This document shows positions 1-5,966 of a stretch of DNA of 8,804 nucleotides, piece by piece (position 1 is the stretch's first letter; each line of letters begins with the position of its first letter). Location of the stretch: contig JAISSL010000034.1 in NCBI GenBank assembly GCA_031273145.1, positions 1-8,804 of the forward strand, read 5' to 3'. The translations under genes and the position numbers were made by a program. The stretch comes from Zoogloeaceae bacterium (lineage in GTDB: Bacteria > Pseudomonadota > Gammaproteobacteria > Burkholderiales > Rhodocyclaceae). The notes beneath the pieces were generated by a model. The model ran no database searches. It was not told where the DNA came from and saw only the letters and a program-made list of their open reading frames with translations.

Positions 1-330
1 GTAGATGCCTGGGTAGGCATTTATCCGCGCGAAACCGCGCTTTCGCAAGGCATCCTGCTGAATCTGGAAATCGGCATTCCTGATGCGGCGGCAGAGAAGG
101 ACGACATCCACGCGACGGGCAACTACGAGCGCGTCATTGCCCGCCTGCGCGAGAGTCTGGCAACGCGCCGCTTCAATCTGCTGGAAGCCCTTGCCGGCTT
201 TGTCGCCTCCTTGGTTCTGGAAGAATTTCCCGCCCGCAGGGTGCGGGTCTCCGTCACCAAGCCGGGCATCGTCCGGGAAGCCAGACGGATAAGCGTGGTC
301 ATCGAGCGGGAGCAGCCCAAAAACCCGTAA
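1..330 (+). CDS. folB: Dihydroneopterin aldolase, 5'-truncated by the window edge
   Basis: Catalyses retro-aldol cleavage of 7,8-dihydroneopterin to 6-hydroxymethyl-7,8-dihydropterin and glycolaldehyde in cytosolic folate synthesis. The reading frame is open from base 1 to a TAA at 328-330, giving 109 residues; the family is usually about 115-125 residues, so only a short N-terminal piece is missing. Visible family features are VDAWVGIYPRE near the start, the NYERVIARL helix region, the EALAGFVASLVLEEFP helix, and the C-terminal VRVSVTKPG segment carrying the conserved lysine (about residue 88 of the visible part), followed by a strand ending in VVIER. The mqsRA promoter begins only 14 bases after its stop, and no terminator is visible between them. 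Recognition is by family pattern; no alignment was run. Confidence 0.9.
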   Translation, partial: VDAWVGIYPRETALSQGILLNLEIGIPDAAAEKDDIHATGNYERVIARLRESLATRRFNLLEALAGFVASLVLEEFPARRVRVSVTKPGIVREARRISVVIEREQPKNP

Positions 331-343
331 CAGGAAAAAACGC

Positions 344-372
344 TTGCCCGGATATTATGGATTCCCTATAAT
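344..372 (+). promoter_or_regulatory. Promoter of mqsRA
   Basis: TTGCCC (344-349) and a perfect TATAAT (367-372) are separated by exactly 17 bases, a good sigma-70 layout. The expected transcription start is about 379-380, on the mqsR start codon itself. No clear copy of the E. coli MqsA operator palindrome (AACCT-N3-AGGTT) is visible around it. Confidence 0.65.
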
Positions 373-379
373 TCAAGGC

Positions 380-682
380 ATGGAAAAGCACATTGCCCAC
401 TACCCGCTTTCGGCGATCAAGACCATCGTCTTGGAAAAAGGCGCGAGAGCGTTTACCAAAACCGCGCGACGCAACATCAAACTGATGGAACTGTCTCTGA
501 AAGAAGCGATAGAGGTTGTAGCAAAGCTCACGCCGCACATGCTCTACAAGAGCATGACCAGCTATGCCAACCATCGGGTCTGGCAAGACGTGTATCACGC
601 GTCCTGCCCCAACGGAAAAACGGCTTACATCAAGCTCACGCTGTGCGAAGGTACGCCTGTCATCCAGTTCAAGGAGAAATGA
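380..682 (+). CDS. mqsR: MqsR-family mRNA interferase toxin
   Basis: Toxin of a type II toxin-antitoxin pair; E. coli MqsR is a RelE-fold ribonuclease that cuts mRNA at GCU sites independently of the ribosome. The predicted protein has 100 residues (E. coli MqsR has 98). The four residues implicated in E. coli catalysis (K56, Q68, Y81, K96) have clear counterparts: K57 in LYKSMT, Q69 in WQDVY, Y83 in AYIK, and K98 in the C-terminal FKEK. The ATG at 380 is chosen because homology begins at MEKH; a TTG at 344 in the same frame would add 12 unrelated residues and lies inside the -35 box. There is no good Shine-Dalgarno: AAGG at 375-378 is too close to the ATG. The order toxin then antitoxin is typical of mqsRA. 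Family assignment is strong; activity is inferred. Confidence 0.93.
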   Translation: MEKHIAHYPLSAIKTIVLEKGARAFTKTARRNIKLMELSLKEAIEVVAKLTPHMLYKSMTSYANHRVWQDVYHASCPNGKTAYIKLTLCEGTPVIQFKEK

Positions 683-683
683 A

Positions 684-1118
684 ATGAACGAATACGTCAG
701 AAATCCCCGGTATTGCCTCCAGTGCGACGATGGAACCATCCTGGAATACGGAGCTAAGGATGTGCACGACAGCATCCACGGGGAAGCATTTACCGTCCGC
801 GCCGTGAAGGGCTGGCATTGCCCCAAATGCGGGGAAATTGAATTCGTTGATGGCGATGCAGAGCGGTACAGCGATGCCCTCGAAGCAGCATCTGAGGCAT
901 ACGAAAAGCGCCGCGCTACCGAAATCAAGGCCATCCGCAAGAAACTGGGCTTGACGCAAGCTGAAGCGGGAAAACTGTTTGGCGGCGGGGCAACCGCATT
1001 TTCGGAATACGAGCATTGCAAGACAGAGCCGCACAAATCTACGGTTCTGCTGCTGCGCGTGCTCGGCAGGCATCCCGAATTGCTCAGTGAGCTGGTGGAA
1101 GAGCCGCATCCGGCATGA
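684..1118 (+). CDS. mqsA: MqsA-family antitoxin (zinc-binding N-domain, Xre-type HTH C-domain)
   Basis: Antitoxin that binds MqsR through its N-terminal zinc domain and DNA through a C-terminal helix-turn-helix, normally autorepressing the operon. The protein has 144 residues (E. coli MqsA has 131). Zinc ligands are two CxxC pairs, C11/C14 and C46/C49. The HTH follows at about 80-125: LGLTQAEAGKLFGGG, then ATAFSEYE, then KTEPHKSTVLLLRVLGRHPELL, matching the E. coli layout. At positions equivalent to E. coli DNA-contact residues N97 and R101 this protein has T104 and E108, so its operator specificity probably differs. The start is one base after the mqsR stop, with AAGGAG (671-676) seven bases ahead inside the toxin gene, so the genes are translationally linked. 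Its 3' end from 1054 on is repeated at 2096-2196. Confidence 0.93.
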   Translation: MNEYVRNPRYCLQCDDGTILEYGAKDVHDSIHGEAFTVRAVKGWHCPKCGEIEFVDGDAERYSDALEAASEAYEKRRATEIKAIRKKLGLTQAEAGKLFGGGATAFSEYEHCKTEPHKSTVLLLRVLGRHPELLSELVEEPHPA

Positions 1119-1154
1119 CGCGGCAAAATGCGGCGGCGGTAAGAAATTGGTGGG
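1054..1154 (+). repeat. 101-bp direct repeat, copy 1 (mqsA 3' end and flank)
   Basis: Matches 2096-2196 at a constant offset of 1042 bases with two mismatches (1061 G/A, 1141 A/C). It covers the last 21 codons and stop of mqsA plus 36 bases downstream. The last seven matched bases (TGGTGGG) are, in copy 2, the 3' terminus of the tRNA. Identity stops abruptly at 1155. Confidence 0.95.
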
Positions 1155-1170
1155 ATGCCATCATCTTTTA

Positions 1171-1200
1171 CTGGCAAAAAGGATGCGATGCGGGTATAAC
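1171..1200 (+). promoter_or_regulatory. Possible promoter upstream of the terminator
   Basis: CTGGCA (1171-1176, four of six consensus bases) and TATAAC (1195-1200, five of six) are 18 bases apart. A transcript would start about 1207, a few bases before the hairpin at 1214-1244. It could feed the ankyrin lipoprotein gene only by reading through that hairpin. This is a sequence match only. Confidence 0.35.
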
Positions 1201-1213
1201 TGTCGCATGACAA

Positions 1214-1256
1214 GGCGGGGAAACTCGTGCCAGATTTCCCCGCCCCTTGATTTTTT
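1214..1256 (+). terminator. Rho-independent terminator after mqsRA
   Basis: A perfect 10-bp stem, GGCGGGGAAA (1214-1223) pairing with TTTCCCCGCC (1235-1244), has an 11-base loop and is followed by CCTTGA and a run of six T (1251-1256). It lies 95 bases after the mqsA stop and ends 32 bases before the ankyrin gene start, separating the two transcription units. On the other strand no T-run follows the stem, so it acts for rightward transcription. Confidence 0.85.
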
Positions 1257-1288
1257 GCGACCATTCTGTCTTGAAAAGGAAAACGGCC

Positions 1289-1996
1289 ATGTTGAATCAT
1301 TCCAGAAATCACACCACGAAACGCTTCTCTATCCGCTTCTTTTTTGTAGCAGGGTTTTTGTTGCTTTTGTCGTCTGGATGCTCGACTTTAGAGATTAAAG
1401 GTTCGCGTGGAATTTATACGAATGTTAAGAATATTGTTGAGTATTGCGAGAAATGTCTGACACAAGAAAATTGCAAAGATCATTCTACCTGCGAGAACAA
1501 TTTATCGGAGGAGGGATTAAAATATGTTATGAAACTTGCGCTCGCTTTTGATCGGCTGGATACTGTACAATATCTCGTTGAAACCCTGAATTTCGATGTA
1601 AATACGCCATTGACAGAGGATCAGGGTAGTGCACTTGATTTCTTGTCTTATTGCAGAGACACAAACCGAAAAATTAGCCGTTACCTTGTTTCAAAGGGTG
1701 CAAATGTAAACAGTATTAGCACTTCTGTTAATAATACACCGTTATTAGTAGCAATTAGGAAGCATAATAACGCTTACGCCCTATTTCTGCTTAACAACGG
1801 TGCCGACCCTTCTATTCTTAATGGCAGGGGTTTTGATGCCTGCACAGTAGCATATCAATTTTCAAATTGGAACATCATGCCCTATTTGCCGGATTGTTGC
1901 GATCGTGTCCTTGAGGATACTACAAGTTGGTTCATCTCTAGAGAAGTACACCCTCCTGAATTGATTCAGACATGTCAAAAAAATATTGCTCGTTAG
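1289..1996 (+). CDS. Ankyrin-repeat lipoprotein, function unknown
   Basis: The predicted protein has 235 residues. A basic N-terminal stretch (RNHTTKR) is followed by a hydrophobic segment (RFFFVAGFLLLLSSGC) with a lipobox-like end and candidate lipidated Cys31, so it is probably an envelope lipoprotein; serine at -3 makes the lipobox slightly atypical. From about residue 85 come degenerate ankyrin repeats, for example the region up to YLVETLNFDVNTPL, the segment with SRYLVSKGANVNSIS, and TPLLVAIRKHNNAYALFLLNNGADP. Ankyrin repeats bind proteins; no catalytic domain is seen and no partner is identifiable here. The ATG at 1289 has AAAAGGA (1274-1280) eight bases ahead; an in-frame TTG at 1247 lies in the terminator tail and would spoil the signal peptide. 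Two 60-base samples (1381-1440, 1681-1740) each contain only 20 G+C, far below the neighbouring genes, which suggests recent acquisition. It lies between 101-bp direct repeats. Confidence 0.82.
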   Translation: MLNHSRNHTTKRFSIRFFFVAGFLLLLSSGCSTLEIKGSRGIYTNVKNIVEYCEKCLTQENCKDHSTCENNLSEEGLKYVMKLALAFDRLDTVQYLVETLNFDVNTPLTEDQGSALDFLSYCRDTNRKISRYLVSKGANVNSISTSVNNTPLLVAIRKHNNAYALFLLNNGADPSILNGRGFDACTVAYQFSNWNIMPYLPDCCDRVLEDTTSWFISREVHPPELIQTCQKNIAR

Positions 1997-2075
1997 CGCG
2001 ATAATGAGTCGACGCCTGAATAAGGGAAGTGTCAATATCTTATTGCAGTCGAAAAATGAGAAAATAGTATCCCCC

Positions 2076-2087
2076 GTCATTCCCGCG
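2076..2087. repeat. Fragment resembling the end of a dispersed intergenic repeat
   Basis: GTCATTCCCGCG, preceded by a run of C, resembles the terminal motif of small dispersed repeats seen in many proteobacterial genomes, where an inverted GCGGGAAT arm normally follows. The second arm is missing here; the sequence passes directly into the mqsA remnant. Recognition is from the short motif only. Confidence 0.4.
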
Positions 2088-2095
2088 TGCCATTT

Positions 2096-2160
2096 TGCGC
2101 GTACTCGGCAGGCATCCCGAATTGCTCAGTGAGCTGGTGGAAGAGCCGCATCCGGCATGA
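2096..2160 (+). pseudogene. C-terminal remnant of a second mqsA copy
   Basis: Bases 2098-2160 encode RVLGRHPELLSELVEEPHPA plus TGA, identical in protein to the end of mqsA at 1058-1118. The only nucleotide change is a silent GTG to GTA valine codon (2103). There is no start codon, zinc domain or HTH, and the sequence upstream is unrelated, so it cannot make a functional antitoxin. It is the coding part of repeat copy 2 and lies 29 bases from the tRNA. Confidence 0.9.
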
Positions 2161-2189
2161 CGCGGCAAAATGCGGCGGCGGTCAGAAAT

Positions 2190-2196
<7 letters not shown>
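2096..2196 (+). repeat. 101-bp direct repeat, copy 2 (mqsA 3' end to tRNA 3' terminus)
   Basis: Second copy of 1054-1154, 99 of 101 bases identical, same orientation. Its right end overlaps the last seven bases of the reverse-strand tRNA gene (CCCACCA). Recombination between the copies would remove 1042 bases including the ankyrin lipoprotein gene and leave an intact mqsA beside the tRNA. Confidence 0.95.
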
Positions 2197-2268
<72 letters not shown>

Positions 2269-2335
2269 TTGGCGGGTAGGGTTTGCCCGCTGGCATGTTC
2301 TATACGGAAATGCCAACGGCGAACCGCATTGTCTT
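2269..2335 (-). other. rpoD-tRNA spacer with two short hairpins
   Basis: The spacer contains two short inverted repeats: GCGGG (2272-2276) with CCCGC (2286-2290), and TGGCAT (2291-2296) with ATGCCA (2310-2315). Neither is followed by a T-run on the reverse strand, so this is not a convincing intrinsic terminator. The tRNA may be cotranscribed with rpoD and processed, but that is inferred. Confidence 0.4.
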
Positions 2336-4882
2336 TTATCGGATGTTCCAGTAATTTTCCACAAACGCGCGCAGCTTGTCGGAACGGGAAGGATGGCGGA
2401 GCTTTCGCAACGCCTTGGCCTCAATCTGGCGAATGCGCTCGCGGGTCACGTCGAATTGCTTGCCGACTTCTTCCAGGGTGTGATCGGTACTCATTTCAAT
2501 CCCGAAACGCAGCCGCAACACCTTGGCCTCGCGCGGCGTCAGGGTATCGAGAATCTCCGCAATGACTTCCTGCAAATCGGATTGCAGAATGGCATCGGAA
2601 GGCGACAGGGTGGTCGCGTCCTCAATAAAATCGCCCAGATGGGAATCGTCATCGTCGCCGATCGGAGTTTCCATCGAAATCGGCTCTTTGGAGATTTTCA
2701 TGATCTTGCGGACTTTATCTTCCGGCATTTCCATCCGAATCGCCAAAGTTGCCGGATCGGGCGTCTGCCCGGTTTCCTGCAAAATCTGGCGATTGATGCG
2801 GTTCATCTTGTTGATGGTCTCGATCATATGCACCGGGATGCGAATCGTGCGCGCCTGATCGGCAATCGAACGGGTAATCGCCTGCCGAATCCACCAGGTT
2901 GCGTAAGTGGAAAACTTGTAGCCGCGCCGATACTCGAACTTATCCACGGCTTTCATCAGGCCGATGTTGCCTTCCTGAATCAGGTCCAGGAATTGCAGCC
3001 CCCGGTTGGTGTATTTTTTGGCGATGGAAATCACCAGCCGCAGGTTGGCTTCGGCCATTTCCTTTTTGGCGCGACGCGCTTCGGCTTCGCCATTGCTCAT
3101 CTGCCGATGGATGTCCTTCAATGCCTGCAAGGGAAGCCCCAGACGGGTTTGCAGGTCAATCAGCCTTTGCTGCTCTTCGCGGATGTTGGGCGCGTTCCGT
3201 TCCAGAATGGCGGCGTAACTCTTGATTCCTTTGGGCGCGGCGGCAATTTCGCGTTCCACCCACTCCGGGTCGGTTTCGTGCCGACGGAAACTGCTGATGA
3301 AGTGTTCGCGGGGCATCCGCACCTTGTTTACGCAGATGTGCTGGATATTGCGCTCGCTCTCCCGCACCGCTTCGACCATGGTGCGGACGCTGTTGCAGAG
3401 GCGCTCGATGGCGCGCGACGTGAAACGGACGAAGAGGAGCTTGTCGCTGATTTGCTGTTGCAGCGCGAGATAGGTTTTATCCTGATTTCCTTTCTTTTGC
3501 AGCACCTTCAGCATTTTTTCATAATCGGCGCGGATGCCCGAAAAATGCACGAGTGCGTCCAGCTTCATTTGCGCCAGGGAAGCGGCGGCGCTGTTCTCCG
3601 CGCTTTCTTCCGCGCTTTCTTCCTCGTTTTCTTCTTCGTCTTTTTCCGCTTCGAGTTCTTCCGTTTCAGCCTCTTCGGGCAGGGGTTCCGTCGCTTCGCC
3701 GATTGGGGCGTTGGGGTCGACCAGATCATCCACCAGTTCATCCACGCGGATTTCATCCGCCGCAACCCTGTCTACCATGTCCAGAATTTCGGCAATGGTG
3801 GTGGGACAGGCGGAAATCGCCTGCATCATGTATTTCAGCCCTTCTTCGATGCGCTTGGCAATTTCGATTTCACCTTCGCGGGTCAAGAGGTCGACGGAAC
3901 CCATTTCGCGCATGTACATCCGAACCGGGTCGGTCGTGCGCCCGAATTCGGTATCCACGGTAAAAAGGGTCTGTTCGGCTTCTTCTTCGGCTTCTTCCTC
4001 GTCAACGGGCGCGGTCGTGGAATCGGTCATCAACAGGTCTTCAACGGCGGGATGGTCGTCGAAAACCTTGATGTTCAGGCTGTTGAAGTGGGAGTGAATG
4101 TTGTTCAACTGGTCGGCATCCACGATGTTATCCGGCAGATAATCGTTGATTTCGGCCTGGATCAGATAGCCGCGTTCCTTGCCCAGCTTGATGAGCGCCT
4201 TTAGGCGGTTCATCTTGGTTTCGGGATCAATGCCCGGTTCGGCGGCGCTGGCTTCGATAAAACTGGCGAGCCTGGCCTTGCCATTCTTGGCTTTGCTTTC
4301 TTTCTTTTTTGCGCCGGGCGTGCCTTTTGCCTCTTTGGGTTTCTTGCCGGAAGCCCTGGCGGGTTCAGCCTTGGCGCTGGCTTTTACTTCCTTTGCCGAT
4401 TTTGCGGGCGTTTTAGCGGTCGCAACCGGCGCGGCAGCTTTTGCGCTTGTTTTGGCGGGCGTGGTTGCCTTTTTGGCAGGCGCAGCCTTTGCGGGCGATT
4501 TGGCGGGCGCGGTTTTACTGGAAGTCTTGCCGGAATCCTTGGCAGATTCGGCCTTGGCGCTGGCCTTCGTGTCTTTCGCCGACTTTGCGGGTGTTGTTTT
4601 TTTTGCAGTTGCAGCGGATGTGGCGGTTTTTGCGCCCGTTTTGGCGGGCGTGGTTGCCTTTTTGGCAGGCGTCGCTTTTGCGGGCGGTTTGGCAGGCGAG
4701 GACTTACCGGACGCGCCGGTAGCCCCAGCCCTGGCGCTGGTTTTTGCTTTTGCGGCAGATGTGGAGGCGCTTGCCGACCTTGCAGGCGGCGCTGTTTTAC
4801 GCGCTGCGGTAGCGGTTTTTTCAGTGGGCGTGGCGGGGGCAGATGTTTTCTTCGCAGTTTTCCCGGATTTCTCTTGAGCCAT
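2336..4882 (-). CDS. rpoD: RNA polymerase primary sigma factor RpoD (sigma-70) with long basic N-terminal extension
   Basis: Directs RNA polymerase to housekeeping promoters. With the ATG at 4882 it has 848 residues (E. coli RpoD has 613). Residues 1-200 are Lys/Ala/Pro/Ser/Thr-rich, like histone H1 tails, with an internal duplication. Region 1.1 is about 222-285 ([17 protein letters not shown]), region 1.2 about 305-345 ([21 protein letters not shown]), then a non-conserved region with a strongly acidic Glu stretch. Region 2 starts near 609 ([20 protein letters not shown], then [14 protein letters not shown]), region 3 follows, and region 4 starts near 778 ([13 protein letters not shown]) with its HTH ([20 protein letters not shown]) and ends [11 protein letters not shown]. 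An ATG at 4897 would add MRRTA, but it leaves a leader of about 14 bases without ribosome site; 4882 leaves about 29 bases with only a weak GAGA. The start is therefore uncertain by five codons. Confidence 0.97.
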   Translation of the reverse strand: MAQEKSGKTAKKTSAPATPTEKTATAARKTAPPARSASASTSAAKAKTSARAGATGASGKSSPAKPPAKATPAKKATTPAKTGAKTATSAATAKKTTPAKSAKDTKASAKAESAKDSGKTSSKTAPAKSPAKAAPAKKATTPAKTSAKAAAPVATAKTPAKSAKEVKASAKAEPARASGKKPKEAKGTPGAKKKESKAKNGKARLASFIEASAAEPGIDPETKMNRLKALIKLGKERGYLIQAEINDYLPDNIVDADQLNNIHSHFNSLNIKVFDDHPAVEDLLMTDSTTAPVDEEEAEEEAEQTLFTVDTEFGRTTDPVRMYMREMGSVDLLTREGEIEIAKRIEEGLKYMMQAISACPTTIAEILDMVDRVAADEIRVDELVDDLVDPNAPIGEATEPLPEEAETEELEAEKDEEENEEESAEESAENSAAASLAQMKLDALVHFSGIRADYEKMLKVLQKKGNQDKTYLALQQQISDKLLFVRFTSRAIERLCNSVRTMVEAVRESERNIQHICVNKVRMPREHFISSFRRHETDPEWVEREIAAAPKGIKSYAAILERNAPNIREEQQRLIDLQTRLGLPLQALKDIHRQMSNGEAEARRAKKEMAEANLRLVISIAKKYTNRGLQFLDLIQEGNIGLMKAVDKFEYRRGYKFSTYATWWIRQAITRSIADQARTIRIPVHMIETINKMNRINRQILQETGQTPDPATLAIRMEMPEDKVRKIMKISKEPISMETPIGDDDDSHLGDFIEDATTLSPSDAILQSDLQEVIAEILDTLTPREAKVLRLRFGIEMSTDHTLEEVGKQFDVTRERIRQIEAKALRKLRHPSRSDKLRAFVENYWNIR
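4343..4699 (-). repeat. Tandem duplication inside the RpoD N-terminal extension
   Basis: Two units of about 60 codons occur at RpoD residues about 62-119 and 125-180. Both contain [10 protein letters not shown] (residues 73 and 136) at a 63-codon offset (189 bases); after a two-codon length difference (TAKKTTPAK versus TAKTPAK) the SAKD/SAKE-KASAKAE segments match at a 61-codon offset (183 bases). DNA identity is high in the first part, for example around 4450-4480 against 4639-4669, so the duplication is fairly recent or kept alike. Confidence 0.85.
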
Positions 4883-4917
4883 GGCGGTTCGTCTCATGCT
4901 GAAAGCGAAAGCTGCAA

Positions 4918-4926
4918 ATTATAGCA
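4918..4926 (-). promoter_or_regulatory. Extended -10 promoter of rpoD
   Basis: On the reverse strand this reads TGCTATAAT, a perfect -10 hexamer with the TGn extension. The -35 region is weak (TTTCAA at a 16-base spacing). The start of transcription would be about 4911. Confidence 0.65.
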
Positions 4927-4959
4927 CAAACTGGAATTTTTGAAACACGCTTGTGCTAT
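4921..4959. promoter_or_regulatory. 9-bp perfect inverted repeat over the rpoD promoter
   Basis: ATAGCACAA (4921-4929) and TTGTGCTAT (4951-4959) are exact reverse complements separated by 21 bases, with arm centres 30 bases apart, about three helical turns. One arm overlaps the -10 hexamer and the other lies near -40. It could be an operator for a dimeric regulator; a hairpin role is less likely because the loop is long and no T-run follows. Confidence 0.55.
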
Positions 4960-5009
4960 TTTCAGCAAGGCAATCGCGCGCGTGATGTCTGAGCCGCGCT
5001 TCCCCTTCT

Positions 5010-5765
5010 TTAGCGCGACAATGCCCTTACTGCGTCCTGTGCCTTTTGATGCCCCTGGTCTGCGGCCTTTTGATACCACTTCTTTGCTTCGGCTTCATCC
5101 TTGGCGACGCCCCGACCGTGGAAGTACATACTGGCAAGTTCAAATTGAGCGTCCGCAAGTCCCTGTTCTGCCGCCTTGCGCCACCACTTCACCGCCTCGG
5201 CTTCATCCTTGGCAACGCCCCTACCATAGTCGTACATCACGCCAAGGTTATATTGAGCCTTCGCATCTCCCTGTTCAGCCGCCTTGCGCCACCACTTCAC
5301 CGCCTCGGCTTCATTCTTGGCTACGCCCTGACCTTCGTCGTACATCACACCAAGGTTGAATTGAGCATACGCATGTCCCTGCTCCGCCGCCTTTCGATAC
5401 CATTTCATGGCCTCGGCATCACTCTGGGTTACGCCCTGACCTTCGTCGTACATCACACCAAGGCTGCATTGAGCCTTCGCATGTCCCTGTTCCGCTGCTA
5501 GTCCGTGCCACTTCACGGCCTCGGCATAGCTCTGTGTTACGCCCCGACCAAAATAGTACATTACACCAAGTTCGTTTTGAGCCGCTGCGTCTCCCTGTTC
5601 CGCCGCGCGTTTGGTGGCCTCAAAGCTGGTTGCGTCCTCAACGCCTTGAGCGCCCTGAGAACTGTTCACATTGGGAGCGGCAACACGCCCCGGCTCATCC
5701 GAACACCCTGCCAGAACCAGACAAACCGCAAACAATTCCACGCATCCGCGTATCATCCGAAGCAT
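5010..5765 (-). CDS. Sel1-repeat lipoprotein
   Basis: The predicted protein has 251 residues. The N-terminus (MLRMIRGCVELFAVCLVLAGCSDEP) is a signal peptide with a good lipobox (LAGC), lipidated Cys21; serine at +2 favours the outer membrane. After a short linker come five full 36-residue Sel1 repeats of the form AAEQGxAxAQxxLGVMYxxGxGVxxxxAEAxKWxxK, then a C-terminal half repeat. Sel1 solenoids are protein-binding scaffolds seen in envelope, signalling and stress proteins; no enzymatic domain is present. The ATG at 5765 has AGGTGA (5772-5777) six bases ahead. A weak promoter candidate is TTGCCA (5818-5823), a long 19-base spacer, and TAGAAT (5793-5798). No convincing terminator separates it from rpoD, so some read-through is possible. 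Its binding partner cannot be inferred. Confidence 0.9.
   Translation of the reverse strand: MLRMIRGCVELFAVCLVLAGCSDEPGRVAAPNVNSSQGAQGVEDATSFEATKRAAEQGDAAAQNELGVMYYFGRGVTQSYAEAVKWHGLAAEQGHAKAQCSLGVMYDEGQGVTQSDAEAMKWYRKAAEQGHAYAQFNLGVMYDEGQGVAKNEAEAVKWWRKAAEQGDAKAQYNLGVMYDYGRGVAKDEAEAVKWWRKAAEQGLADAQFELASMYFHGRGVAKDEAEAKKWYQKAADQGHQKAQDAVRALSR
5050..5610 (-). repeat. 108-bp tandem repeats encoding Sel1 units
   Basis: The Sel1 units repeat every 108 bases; for example CCGCCTTGCG occurs at 5171 and again 108 bases later at 5279, with long near-identical stretches on both sides. Such repeats can gain or lose units by slippage or recombination and can be collapsed in short-read assemblies. Confidence 0.8.
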
Positions 5766-5897
5766 TTTGCGTCACCTGAAAGTCAAAACCACATTCTATC
5801 GGTATTCTCTTCAATCATGGCAATTCGTTCAGAGCTATCCGCAACCCCGCACAAGTGGGCGATGGTTTTTCAATTGCCGTCTGCAAGACCAAGACCC

Positions 5898-5926
5898 GTG
5901 ACACGCGCCGGAAAATTCCTTAGACT
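5898..5926 (+). promoter_or_regulatory. Promoter of the SPFH gene
   Basis: GTGACA (5898-5903, five of six) and TAGACT (5921-5926, four of six) are 17 bases apart. This predicts a start near 5933 and a leader of about 34 bases containing the ribosome site. The rest of the 5778-5966 spacer shows no gene. Confidence 0.5.
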
Positions 5927-5966
5927 ACGCCCTTTCACCTTTTATCCATCCAGACAGGAAAAAATC

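Noticed and set aside
299..1312. 337-residue open frame on the - strand opposite mqsRA
   Set aside because: It overlaps the well-supported mqsR and mqsA genes in antisense, has no family similarity and no ribosome site, and crosses the terminator.
2393..4204. 603-residue open frame on the + strand opposite rpoD
   Set aside because: It is an antisense shadow of rpoD created by codon bias. The rpoD frame contains all sigma-70 regions, while this product has a Phe/Gly/His-rich composition with no recognisable domain.
4179..4877. 232-residue hydrophobic Ala/Phe/Val-rich frame on the + strand
   Set aside because: It is the reverse complement of Lys/Ala codons in the rpoD extension; the apparent membrane segments are an artefact of that repeat.
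4894..5079. 61-residue open frame on the - strand between the Sel1 gene and rpoD
   Set aside because: It overlaps the Sel1 gene end and the rpoD promoter, and has no ribosome site or similarity.
5505..5966. 154-residue N-terminal extension of the SPFH protein
   Set aside because: It overlaps the Sel1 gene in antisense, and family similarity plus a ribosome site begin at 5967.
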